From: an uncultured Campylobacter sp.
GTDB taxonomy: Bacteria; Campylobacterota; Campylobacteria; Campylobacterales; Campylobacteraceae
Reading direction: 5' to 3'
DNA: 34,155 nucleotides
NCBI RefSeq assembly: GCF_938030145.1
Contig: NZ_CALHGM010000029.1
Location: 1-34,155, forward strand
Shown here: positions 1-7,679 of the stretch, piece by piece
Position numbering within the stretch: position 1 is the stretch's first letter
Layout: each line of letters begins with the position of its first letter
Program-made: the position numbers and the translations under genes
The notes under the pieces: model-generated
What the model saw: the letters and a program-made list of their open reading frames with translations, nothing else
Database searches by the model: none
Told to the model about the DNA's origin: nothing

Positions 1-181
1 TTCTGTCGTAATTTAATACTTTATCCGTTCGCTTTAAATTTCAAATCACTTTTTCAATTTCGTAAATTTAAAATTCTAAAATTTAAATGTGCCTGCTAAG
101 CTGAGCGGCCGCACAAAATCTATTTTAACCGAGATTTTATCTTATTTAGTTAGAATTGTTGTTATTTTTAAAGGAGAAAAA

Positions 182-664
182 ATGAAAAAACTACTAGTTT
201 ACGCCACCAAAGGCGGCGATACGAAGGTCGTGAGCGAATACATCGCTTCAAAGCTCGGCTTTGAGATCAAGGAGGCCAAAGAGCTAAATGAGGAGGATTT
301 GGCGGGCGCTAGCGCGTTTATTTTTGCGGCTTCGACGCACGGCGACGGACAGATCCAGGCTAAATTTGACGACAAATTGGAGCTTTTGAATAAAACTGAT
401 TTTGACGGAAGGAAGGTCGCGCTCGTCGGCGTCGGTAACGTCGAGCGCCACGGCAACGATTTTTGCAGCGGCATGAGTGCGTTTTTGCCGGTGCTTAAAA
501 AGGCCGATCTCATCGGCGCTTGGGGCGTGGAGGGCTATAAATTTAAACATTCACGCGCCTTCATAAACGGCAAATTCGTGGGTCTTACGATCGATTTTAA
601 GGGCGACGAGCACTGGCAGGCAAGAGCCGATAAATGGATCACCGCGGTTGGAAGCGAGTTTTAA
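182..664 (+). CDS. fldA: flavodoxin
   Basis: Flavodoxin of 160 residues, a small cytoplasmic FMN electron carrier. In Campylobacterota it serves as electron acceptor of pyruvate and 2-oxoglutarate oxidoreductases. The N-terminal phosphate-binding loop reads ATKGGDT (residues 8-14). The second flavin loop is STHGDGQ (51-57). The third is GVGNVERHGNDFC (about 83-95). The C-terminal FVGLTID segment resembles that of Helicobacter flavodoxin. The start is the ATG at 182 because AAAGGAG lies just upstream and the protein begins there with a typical first beta strand (MKKLLVYA); an in-frame ATG at 89 has no ribosome site and adds unrelated residues. The tyrosine that usually stacks on the flavin in the third loop is replaced by His90. 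It is followed by its own hairpin, so it is probably a single-gene transcript. Confidence 0.93.
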   Translation: MKKLLVYATKGGDTKVVSEYIASKLGFEIKEAKELNEEDLAGASAFIFAASTHGDGQIQAKFDDKLELLNKTDFDGRKVALVGVGNVERHGNDFCSGMSAFLPVLKKADLIGAWGVEGYKFKHSRAFINGKFVGLTIDFKGDEHWQARADKWITAVGSEF

Positions 665-689
665 ATATTTCAGCTTTTGCACGACCGAG

Positions 690-726
690 CGAGCTTTGGG
701 CTTATCGAGCCTAAAGCTCGTTAAAT
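690..726 (+). terminator. hairpin terminator after the flavodoxin gene
   Basis: A stem of 12 base pairs (CGAGCTTTGGGC at 690-701 with GCCTAAAGCTCG at 709-720, one G-T pair) encloses a 7-base loop and is followed by TTAAATTT. It begins 26 bases after the flavodoxin stop. The T-run is short, so termination may be partial. Confidence 0.6.
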
Positions 727-1270
727 TTCCCCATTAAATTTCACGCTTCGCTTGAAAGCGGAGCCCTCTTAAATTTTACTCGCCACAGCGTTAGAATTTC
801 CGCCGCATTCAAGCGCCGCCTGCTCATGCCGCGTAAAATTTATCGCTAGCGGAGGCTGTAAATTCCAACTTGCCGCGTAGATTACTATAAACATAGCAAA
901 AATTTAATTTGCGATGTTTTGTTTATGCACTATAATTTCCGCCCACAGCGCCAGTGTAGCACCTGCGCATTAAAATTCTAATCTCATATTAAAATTTTAC
1001 TTACGCGTCAAAATTACGCTCGCGGCACCTATGTATCGCCCGCACGTTAAAATTTCACGCTCTGCTTCCGAGCGGGGCTCCCTCGTCAAAATTTTAAAAT
1101 TTTTAATTCAAAAAGTCGCTGTGTTTTACAAGCCGTACCGCTTAAAATCGCGTAGATAGGCTAAATTTTATCCGCCCAAGCTTCAATTCTGCTCGCGCGG
1201 CGGTCAATTCAATACGGCAAATTTAATGCGATCGATTTATAAAATCATCGCCCGAACTTCAAATATCAGC
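727..1270. repeat. RAATTY-rich intergenic spacer
   Basis: No credible gene is seen between the flavodoxin terminator and the efflux operon promoter. The stretch is made of GC-rich 25-40 base blocks separated by AAATTT-type palindromes. One block occurs twice in diverged form: 736-778 and 1050-1095 both start AAATTTCACGCT and end AAATTTTA, with a similar GC-rich middle (CTTGAAAGCGGAGCCCTC and CTTCCGAGCGGGGCTCCCTC). Confidence 0.6.
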
Positions 1271-1284
1271 GCCGCATTAGAAAA

Positions 1285-1300
1285 GTTATTTTATAATAAC
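1285..1300 (+). promoter_or_regulatory. -10 box inside an inverted repeat (candidate operator)
   Basis: TATAAT at 1292-1297 lies within the inverted repeat GTTATT-TTAT-AATAAC (1285-1300), 26 bases before the ATG of the membrane-fusion gene. The box and its spacing suit a vegetative promoter. The dyad over the -10 box could be the site of a TetR-type repressor, as is common for such efflux operons, but no repressor gene is in the window. Confidence 0.45.
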
Positions 1301-1325
1301 CGCATATCAAAATTTAAGGCGATCT

Positions 1326-2291
1326 ATGAAAAGGCTTCTAATTTTCGTCATTTTTGCGCTGGCCGCTCTCGCCGCGGCGATCTACTTCAATCTCGATAGG
1401 CGCGAAGAGGTCACGCACAAGGCCTACGGCATCATCGATATCAGGCAGAGCTCGCTTAGCTTCGAGCGCAGCGGCCGCATTAGCGCGCTTTATCGCGACG
1501 AGGGCGATTTCGTGCAGGCTGGCGACGTCTTGGCGGCTCTGGATACGGCGGATCTGAGTTTTCAAAGACAGGTTCAGATCGCGAGATGCGACGGGCTTAA
1601 ATTTAGCTTGCAAAAGCTGCAAAGCGGCTTTCGTAGCGAGGAGATCGAGATGGCGGCGGCGAACGTAAGCGCGCTGCAAAACGCCCTACAGCTCGCTACT
1701 TTGACGAACGAGCGCCTAAAAAGCCTAGGTAAAACCAACTCCGCATCCAAGCAGCAGATCGACGAGGCGTTTTACTCGATGAAGCGCACGCAAGCCCAGC
1801 TGCAAAGCGCGCAGGCTAATCTGCGCCAGCTTCAAAGCGGCTACCGCAGCGAGGATGTAGGCGCTGCGCGCGCAAATTTGGCAAGCTGCGAGGAAAATCT
1901 AAAATATCTGAACTACCAAATCGAGACGCAAAGCGTGCTAAAAGCGCCCTTTAGCGGGCAGATCAGAGCGCGCCTGAAGGAGCTTGGCGACATCAGCATA
2001 CCCAGCGTGGGCGTTTTTGAGCTCAGCGAAGTAAAAAACAAGCGCGCGAAATTTTATCTAAGCGAAAATCAGCTCCGCTTCCTGCGTGCCGGACAGAGCG
2101 TGCGGATCATCGCTGCGGACGGCTCTAGCGCGAGCGCAAAGGTCGCCTACGTGAGCCAAACCGCGATGTACACGCCCCGCACGGTGCAGACCGAGGAGCT
2201 GCGCGCAGATCTCGTGTGGGAGGCGCGCGCCGATTTTAGCGACGAAGATGAGCAGTTTCGCTTAGGTCAGCCGATCAGCGTGGAATTTTAA
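1326..2291 (+). CDS. HlyD-family periplasmic adaptor (YbhG-like)
   Basis: Membrane-fusion protein of 321 residues that would join inner-membrane ABC permeases to an outer-membrane channel in drug or toxic-compound efflux. Residues 1-20 form an uncleaved membrane anchor or signal. A lipoyl-type half domain follows (about 35-75, with SFERSGRISALYRDEGD and AGDVLAALD). Next is a long alpha-helical hairpin (about 75-205) that contains an internal repeat: LQSGFRSEEIEMAAANV and LQSGYRSEDVGAARANL. The second half lipoyl domain contains LKAPFSGQI. This repeat and layout match YbhG/YhiI. The start ATG is preceded by AAGGCGATCT. It is the first gene of the operon with the double ATPase and the two permeases. 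No TolC-like channel gene is nearby. Confidence 0.9.
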   Translation: MKRLLIFVIFALAALAAAIYFNLDRREEVTHKAYGIIDIRQSSLSFERSGRISALYRDEGDFVQAGDVLAALDTADLSFQRQVQIARCDGLKFSLQKLQSGFRSEEIEMAAANVSALQNALQLATLTNERLKSLGKTNSASKQQIDEAFYSMKRTQAQLQSAQANLRQLQSGYRSEDVGAARANLASCEENLKYLNYQIETQSVLKAPFSGQIRARLKELGDISIPSVGVFELSEVKNKRAKFYLSENQLRFLRAGQSVRIIAADGSSASAKVAYVSQTAMYTPRTVQTEELRADLVWEARADFSDEDEQFRLGQPISVEF

Positions 2292-3220
2292 CGCGCAAGC
2301 GTTGCGCGCGAAATTTTAATGCACGAGCGAAATTTAGCGTGGGCGGCACTTTGGAGACTGCGGGCGAAATTTAGATAGTAAAGCTCGCTGCCCAGCAAAT
2401 TTTACGCAATGTCGCGCGAGCCGTGCATACGGCGTGGGTCTGATGAAATTTTAAAAGCGCGCTTCGAGATGGAATTTAGACGGTGCTTGCTCGGCAGAGC
2501 AGGGCGATAAATTTTCGTCGCGCCTAAAATAGATCGTCTCGGCGGCGAGTAAAATTTTGGCGAAATTTTGGCGCAAAGCAGCGCGGGTTAAATTTTAAAA
2601 TTTGCATCTCGGCGGAGAATAGGTAAAAGCCGGACGGTAGAGCGGGAGCGGGCTTTGTTTCTAGCAGGCGTTTTGCGATAAACAAACAGCGATTGAACCG
2701 AGCGCGGACGGCGGTAAAATTTCGCTACGAAACAAGCGGCGCGATCAAATACAGGTTGCAAACGGCGGTGAAATTTTACCCCAAAGGACGCGGTAGCTGA
2801 GTCGGTACTATACAAAGAAAGCCGAAACTAGGTATAAATTCGCCAAAAAGCGCGACGGCGGTAAAATTTCATCGCAAGAGGCGCGACGCAGATAGAGAGC
2901 TCGGCGCTCACAGCTCGCCAGGTGTCTGAAAACTCGCTTGCGTTTTGAAGCGAATTTATCGCGGGCGCTCACGGAGCGCTCGATGTTTAGGATCGCGACG
3001 TTTTATGCGCGGATAGTTCGCGGCGTGCGACGCGAAATTTAAAGCGCGCGGCGGTTGTAAAACCAAGATGCCGCGGCTGTCACAAAACTAAGACGCCGTA
3101 GCGGTCGCAAAACCACGACGTCTCAGCGGCTGCAGAAGCAGGGCGTTGCGATAAAGAGCGCCTTTTAGGCGTGCATAGGTCTCGTTCGTCGCGCCAAGCG
3201 ACGGGGCGAGTAAATAAAAT
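2292..3220. repeat. RAATTY-rich spacer inside the efflux operon
   Basis: This gap of about 930 bases separates the adaptor and ATPase genes of what is normally a compact operon. I count about 19 RAATTY palindromes. They often stand in the context GGCGGTAAAATTTC or GGCGGTGAAATTTTACC (about 2711, 2765, 2859). All frames carry stops, unlike the two later spacers of the same operon. No promoter or terminator stands out. Confidence 0.65.
3051..3150. repeat. irregular tandem repeat, units of 22-28 bases
   Basis: Four adjacent diverged units begin at about 3051, 3073, 3101 and 3126. Each starts GCGG and contains CAAAAC or TAAAAC followed by AAGA or ACGA and a CG pair. Unit lengths differ (22, 28, 25), which suggests old slippage rather than an exact array. 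Confidence 0.45.
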
Positions 3221-3232
3221 TTGGAGCTAGGC

Positions 3233-5113
3233 TTGGATCTACTAAATATCGTAAATTTAAAGAAATTTTACCTGCGAGAGGATCGTAGCAAAAACGTCGT
3301 TTTTGAAAATTTCGATCTGCGAATCGGCGCCTCGCCGCGGCTCATCAGCCTCACGGGCCCCGACGGCGCGGGCAAATCCACGCTTTTAAAGCTCATCTGC
3401 GGCATCATCGCGCCCGATTACGGCGAGATAAAATTTGCCGGCTTCACCCCTAGCGGCGAAAATAAAGAATTCGTCCGCGCAAACGGCTATATGTCGCAGA
3501 GCTTGGGGCTTTACGAGGAGCTTAGCGTCTGGCAAAATTTAAACATCTTCGCGGGCCTAAAAGGGCTCGATCTAAAAGACGGCGCGGAGTATCTGCGCGG
3601 GCTTTTGCGCCGCGTGGGGCTTTTGAGCTTTAAAGATTACGCCGTGGATTCGCTCTCCGGCGGGATGAAACAAAAACTTGGCGTTGCGTGCGCTATCGCG
3701 GCTCGTCCGCGGCTTTTGGTGCTCGACGAGCCCACCGTCGGCGTCGATCCGCTCTCGCGCAGCGAGTTGTGGGCGATCGTGCGCGAGTATCTGGATCAAA
3801 GCGGCGCGAAATGCATATTTTCGACGGCGTATTTCGACGAGGCGGCGGATGCCGATCTGACGCTGATCTTACTCGGCGGTAAGATCATAGCGCAGGAGCG
3901 CGCCGCAAAGATCACCGCAGCGCTGCGGGATCGCACCTTTCGCATCGACGGCGAGGATTATCAGAGCCTGGCGCGCCGCTTGATGTTTAAGACGCAGAGG
4001 TTTTTAAAAAACTCCCCGCTCATCGACATCTGCCCCAGAGACGGCAGCGTCGATCTGCTAAGCGAGGAGCCGATAAGCCTGCGCGATCTGCAGGAGTTTT
4101 TAAACGCAAGCCTAGAGGGTGATGGCGAAAATACAGAGCGCGAAAACGGGAGCGACAAAGACACAGAGTGCGAAAACGGGCGCGACGAAAATTTTAAAAT
4201 TTCAAACGAAAACGAGGGCGTTAAATTTAGCGAAAACGAAAGCGCGAAATTTAAACTCAGTCCGCGCGAAGCGAGCCTGGAGGATGCGTATATTTTTCTA
4301 AACAAAGCAGAGATCGGTGCGGCAAACTTCGGCTACGAAAAAAAGAGCTTTGATGCGGCTCAAACCGTCATCAAAGTGCGCGACGTGAGTAAAAAATTCG
4401 GCTCCTTCACCGCCGTGGAAAATACGAGTTTTGAGGTCAAAAAGGGCGAGATTTTCGGCCTTCTGGGTCCAAACGGCGCGGGCAAAACGACGACGTTTCG
4501 TATGATCTGCGCGCTTTTGGGGATGAGCGGGGGCGAGATCTCGGTCATGGGCGAGGATCTGCGCCGCGCCAAATCATCGATCAGATCGCGCATCGGCTAT
4601 GTCTCGCAAAAATTTTCGCTTTATAAAAAGCTAAGCTGCTATCAAAATTTAGAGTATTTCGGCCGCAGCTACGGCATCGGCGGAGTAGCGCTGAAACGGC
4701 GCATAGAGGAGCTTTTGAGCGAGTTTGGCTTGCAGCGGCTGCGAAACGAGACGTGGCAGAACCTGCCGTTCGGCGCGGGGCGCAACCTTTCGATGGCGTG
4801 CGCGCTCATCCACCGCCCCGAGATTTTGTTTCTCGACGAGGCCACCAGCGGCGCCGATCCGCTCTCGCGCAGGCTCTTTTGGAACCGCATAAACGCGCTG
4901 GCGCGCACCGGCGTGAGCGTGGTCGTGACGACGCATTTTATGGAGGAGGCGGAGTATTGCGATCGGTTTTTGATCCAAGATTGCGGCAAAATCCTAGCGC
5001 TGGGCAGCCCCGACGAGGTCTGCGTACAGCACGGGCGGCGGCTTAGCGTGCAGCAGGCCTTCATAAACGAGGTGCAAAAATTTAGAAGCGAGGCGGGCGA
5101 TGAGGGCTTTTGA
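3233..5113 (+). CDS. double ABC ATPase (YbhF-like)
   Basis: Cytoplasmic ATPase carrying two nucleotide-binding domains in one chain, energising the two ABC-2 permeases downstream. Counted from the TTG at 3221 (630 residues), domain 1 has Walker A GPDGAGKST (46-54), signature LSGGM (145-149) and Walker B LLVLDEP (165-171). Domain 2 has Walker A GPNGAGKTT (416-424), a degenerate signature LPFGAGRN (about 515-522), Walker B LFLDEATSG and the switch histidine in TTHFMEEAEYCDR. The degenerate second signature is also typical of YbhF. The linker (about 296-350) is enlarged by a Glu/Asn-rich, RAATTY-bearing stretch ahead of the family segment LEDAYIFL. The preferred start is TTG at 3233, because GGAGCTAGG sits six bases upstream; TTG at 3221 overlaps that site. 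The gene is separated from the adaptor by a long repeat spacer. Confidence 0.9.
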   Translation: MDLLNIVNLKKFYLREDRSKNVVFENFDLRIGASPRLISLTGPDGAGKSTLLKLICGIIAPDYGEIKFAGFTPSGENKEFVRANGYMSQSLGLYEELSVWQNLNIFAGLKGLDLKDGAEYLRGLLRRVGLLSFKDYAVDSLSGGMKQKLGVACAIAARPRLLVLDEPTVGVDPLSRSELWAIVREYLDQSGAKCIFSTAYFDEAADADLTLILLGGKIIAQERAAKITAALRDRTFRIDGEDYQSLARRLMFKTQRFLKNSPLIDICPRDGSVDLLSEEPISLRDLQEFLNASLEGDGENTERENGSDKDTECENGRDENFKISNENEGVKFSENESAKFKLSPREASLEDAYIFLNKAEIGAANFGYEKKSFDAAQTVIKVRDVSKKFGSFTAVENTSFEVKKGEIFGLLGPNGAGKTTTFRMICALLGMSGGEISVMGEDLRRAKSSIRSRIGYVSQKFSLYKKLSCYQNLEYFGRSYGIGGVALKRRIEELLSEFGLQRLRNETWQNLPFGAGRNLSMACALIHRPEILFLDEATSGADPLSRRLFWNRINALARTGVSVVVTTHFMEEAEYCDRFLIQDCGKILALGSPDEVCVQHGRRLSVQQAFINEVQKFRSEAGDEGF

Positions 5114-5933
5114 TCTAAATTTTACGCGAGCAGCGAGGATTTTTGATCCAAATTTTATGCGGGCGGGGCGAAAACCGGTGCGCCCGCGCGATAAAATTTT
5201 AAGCGGCGCAAGGGTCTTGCGGGGCGATGAAATTTTAAACGGCGGCGGAATTTTGAGCGGCTTGGCTCTTAATGTCGGTAAAATTCTAAGCGGCGGAATT
5301 TTAAACGGCGGCAAATCTTGGATCGATAATAAAATTTTGAAAGGTTGCGAAATTTTAAATGAGACGTCGCGCGGCGGGACACGGCGTGGATTTTTTAGAT
5401 GGATACTGCGCGAGCTCTGCGCCGAAGCGAGTTCGCTTCATCTGCTCCACAAATTTCAAAGCGCGAGCGGCTCGCAAACGGATTATAAATTTAAAAGGGT
5501 GACCGCTCTGCAAACAGATCGTAAATTTAAAATGGCGGTCAGTCTGCGAGTAGCTTGTAAATTTAAAACCCCGATGCAAAAATTTCATCGCGGATCTTCC
5601 GCTGCCGTAGAGCTTTTGCGTCAAAAATCTCACAGCAAGACCGTGCCGCGCAACTGCTTAAAATTTCAAAGCCCGCCGTATGTGCTCGCACGATTAAATT
5701 TTCAGGGCGCGATGAGCGAAATGGGCGCGGGCAGTCCGTCTGCGCCGTTAAAATTTCAAATCTCGGTTGCCGCACCTTCGCAATTAAAATTTAGGGATGT
5801 GCCAAATGCGATCCCGCGGCTAAAATTTCAAAATGCGGTAGCTGCGGTCGCCGAATTTGCGCGATCAAAATTCGGGAGCTCGTCGCGCGCAGCGCAGCGG
5901 CGCAAAATCCGAGTACAGGGGAAGGGCGGATGA
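5100..5933 (+). CDS. spacer reading frame filled with RAATTY palindromes
   Basis: An open frame of 277 codons fills the space between the double ATPase and the first permease. It overlaps the ATPase gene by 14 bases and the permease by 4 (ATGA). It is preceded by a ribosome site (GAGGCGGGCG). I recognise no protein family. The product is basic and low in complexity: LKFQ, NFQ or YKFK recurs every 14-20 residues, each written by an AAATTT-type palindrome; I count 21 RAATTY sites in 834 bases. No signal peptide or membrane segment is evident. It is probably expanded spacer kept open by translational coupling to the permease rather than a protein selected for function; real expression is possible because of the overlaps. 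Confidence 0.5.
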   Translation: MRAFDLNFTRAARIFDPNFMRAGRKPVRPRDKILSGARVLRGDEILNGGGILSGLALNVGKILSGGILNGGKSWIDNKILKGCEILNETSRGGTRRGFFRWILRELCAEASSLHLLHKFQSASGSQTDYKFKRVTALQTDRKFKMAVSLRVACKFKTPMQKFHRGSSAAVELLRQKSHSKTVPRNCLKFQSPPYVLARLNFQGAMSEMGAGSPSAPLKFQISVAAPSQLKFRDVPNAIPRLKFQNAVAAVAEFARSKFGSSSRAAQRRKIRVQGKGG

Positions 5934-7678
5934 ACTTTACCTTTTTAAAAATCCTCGTAAAAAAGGAGTTCGCGCAGATCGCAAAGGACCGATCGGCGCT
6001 CGTGATCGCGTTTTTGATGCCGCTAATTTTGGTCGTGATCTACGGATACGCGATGCGGATGGACATAAAGCCCATCAAGGTGGGCTTCGTAAGCGATCTG
6101 GGCTCCAAAATCGAGCGGGATCTGCTCGGCGGATTTTTGGGCTCAAAATACCTGCAAACCCGCGTTTACACGGATTTAGAGAGCGCGAGGAGAGATTTTA
6201 AGGTGCATGAGATTGAGAGTATTTTATATTTTGATCCACGCTTTGCAGCGAAATTTCAAAGCACTTTGGGCGGGCTCGGCGGCGCGGGCGGCGGCGTAAA
6301 TTTGAACCTCTCTGGCGATGAAAGCTCCTCCACGCGCGGCGCAAGCGATATCCAGAATATGAACGGCGGCGAAAATGTCCGTCCGCTTGAGAACGACAGC
6401 GCGGGCGCTAGCACGGAGAGTGGCATAAACACCTCCACGGGCGGCTCTAGTGCAAGCGGCGAGGGTTCATACGGCAACGGCTCGGAAACGGGCGGCAACG
6501 GAGTAAATTCAAGCAGCGCGACCGCAAATTCTAGCGGCAGTAGTATGGGCGCGACTGCGAATTTCGCCGGCGCAAATTCTCGCAGTAACGATACGGGCGG
6601 TATGAGCGCAAATTCCGGTAGCAGTGCAGGTGACATAGGCGCAAATCAAGGCGGCGTAAATTTAATCGGCGACGTGGGCGATACGAATGCTGGTTTTATC
6701 GGCGGCACGGACGATCTCCAAAATACTAGCGGCGGCGCCAATACAAACCCTTACGCTAACGGCGCGGGTGGCGCTGTAAATAACGGCGGCTTAAGTAGTG
6801 CAGGCGGCGCTGCAAATAACAGTGGCAGCTCAAGTAATGTAGGCAGCTCAAGTAATGTAGGAGGCGGTGGCGCGAGCAACTCAGACAAAGACGGCGCCGA
6901 AATTTTTCTTATCCAAAACGCCACGCAGTCGCAGCTCGCGCTTCTTAGCTATGTTTACGTTGCAGGCGTAATCGAGCAGGTTTTGGCGCAAGATTACGGC
7001 TTTTTAAACGCAAATTTAAACTCCGCCGCAAAGCCCGTCAGCGTGAATTATCGCAGCTGGTTCAACGAAGCCAACGAATCGACGTGGTATCTCGTATCTG
7101 CCGAGTACGTGGGGATTTTAGGGCTCATCTGCCTATTTATGGTCGCGGTCGTGATCTCGCGCGAATGGGACCGCGGCACGATCGCCTCGCTTTACAACTC
7201 CAACGCAAGCGCGCTTGAGATCGTCACTGCCAAGGTCGGCGCGTATTATTTCCTGGCGCTTTTGGGCGGCGCGATGACGCTCGTTTACGGGCAGGTGCTT
7301 TTGGGCATCCCGATCCGCGGCAGCGTGGCGATGCTGCTGGCGACGCTGTGCGTCTTCGTGCTGGAGATGACCTGCCTAGGCATGCTGATCTCGGCGATCT
7401 GCAAAAATCAATTCCTAGCGCAGGAATACGCCATCGTCATCGGCTACCTACCCGTGACGCTGCTTAGCGGCATGATATTCGATCTGCGCGGACTGCCCGC
7501 GGCGGTCAACTTCATCGGGCACCTGCTGCCGCCCACATACGCGGTCGAGTCCTTTCGCATCTGCTTCCTCTCGGGCGGACAGAGCGCGACGCTGTGGGTA
7601 AACCTCGCTATTCAGGCGCTCGGAGCGGTTCTGTTTTTCAGCTTGTGCGTACTTAGCGTAAAAAGGGGCGCACGATGA
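5930..7678 (+). CDS. ABC-2 type permease with large Gly/Asn/Ser insert (YbhS-like)
   Basis: Inner-membrane permease of 582 residues; relatives are near 370. The N-terminus has the usual cytoplasmic segment (LKILVKKEFAQIAKD) and first membrane helix (about 22-41). An extracytoplasmic domain follows, and then five C-terminal helices (about 385-580) with the family segments SREWDRGTIASLYNSNAS and GYLPVTLLSGMIFDLRGLP. The excess lies in one block at about residues 110-322, made almost only of Gly, Asn, Ser, Ala and Thr, inserted in the periplasmic loop before AEIFLIQNATQSQLALL. Removing it leaves a normal-length protein, so the gene is probably functional. It overlaps the upstream and downstream spacer frames by ATGA. 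It should pair with the second permease and the double ATPase. Confidence 0.88.
   Translation: MNFTFLKILVKKEFAQIAKDRSALVIAFLMPLILVVIYGYAMRMDIKPIKVGFVSDLGSKIERDLLGGFLGSKYLQTRVYTDLESARRDFKVHEIESILYFDPRFAAKFQSTLGGLGGAGGGVNLNLSGDESSSTRGASDIQNMNGGENVRPLENDSAGASTESGINTSTGGSSASGEGSYGNGSETGGNGVNSSSATANSSGSSMGATANFAGANSRSNDTGGMSANSGSSAGDIGANQGGVNLIGDVGDTNAGFIGGTDDLQNTSGGANTNPYANGAGGAVNNGGLSSAGGAANNSGSSSNVGSSSNVGGGGASNSDKDGAEIFLIQNATQSQLALLSYVYVAGVIEQVLAQDYGFLNANLNSAAKPVSVNYRSWFNEANESTWYLVSAEYVGILGLICLFMVAVVISREWDRGTIASLYNSNASALEIVTAKVGAYYFLALLGGAMTLVYGQVLLGIPIRGSVAMLLATLCVFVLEMTCLGMLISAICKNQFLAQEYAIVIGYLPVTLLSGMIFDLRGLPAAVNFIGHLLPPTYAVESFRICFLSGGQSATLWVNLAIQALGAVLFFSLCVLSVKRGAR
6256..6895 (+). repeat. 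in-frame low-complexity insert in the permease gene
   Basis: About 640 bases encode a Gly/Asn/Ser/Ala tract in the periplasmic loop. AAATTT and AAATTC occur within it (for example GCAAATTCTAGC, GTAAATTTAATC). GGC-rich codon runs dominate, so it is less AT-rich than the spacers. The length is a multiple of three and the host frame is intact. Confidence 0.7.
6824..6859 (+). repeat. perfect 18-base tandem duplication
   Basis: GGCAGCTCAAGTAATGTA occurs twice back to back (6824-6841 and 6842-6859) without a mismatch and encodes GSSSNV twice. Exact identity suggests a recent slippage event inside the insert. Confidence 0.85.
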
Positions 7679-7679
7679 A
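7661..7679 (+). repeat. left copy of a 19-base direct repeat flanking the second spacer frame
   Basis: AAAAGGGGCGCACGATGAA spans the end of the first permease gene and the start of the spacer frame. It matches 17 of 19 bases of 8446-8464. It contains the ribosome site and the ATGA stop-start overlap. Confidence 0.7.

Noticed and set aside
665..1325. AAATTT tracts read as many promoters
   Set aside because: They are palindromic and equally common inside genes on both strands, so AT content alone does not support a promoter at each.
2588..2815. Open frame of 75 codons on the minus strand in the first operon spacer
   Set aside because: Built only from spacer repeats, flanked by stops, no ribosome site, no similarity to the other spacer frames in phase.
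4119..4301. Repeat-coded plus-strand frame over the ATPase linker
   Set aside because: It is an alternative frame of the enlarged linker of the double ATPase; the real frame continues through it.
5100..5933. Spacer tract as an insertion sequence or integron cassette
   Set aside because: No transposase, no terminal inverted repeats and no attC-like structure; the direct repeat at the other spacer covers the gene junction itself.
6256..6636. Open frame of 126 codons on the minus strand (Pro/Leu/Ala-rich)
   Set aside because: It is the antisense shadow of the Gly/Asn/Ser insert of the permease; no ribosome site and no family resemblance.
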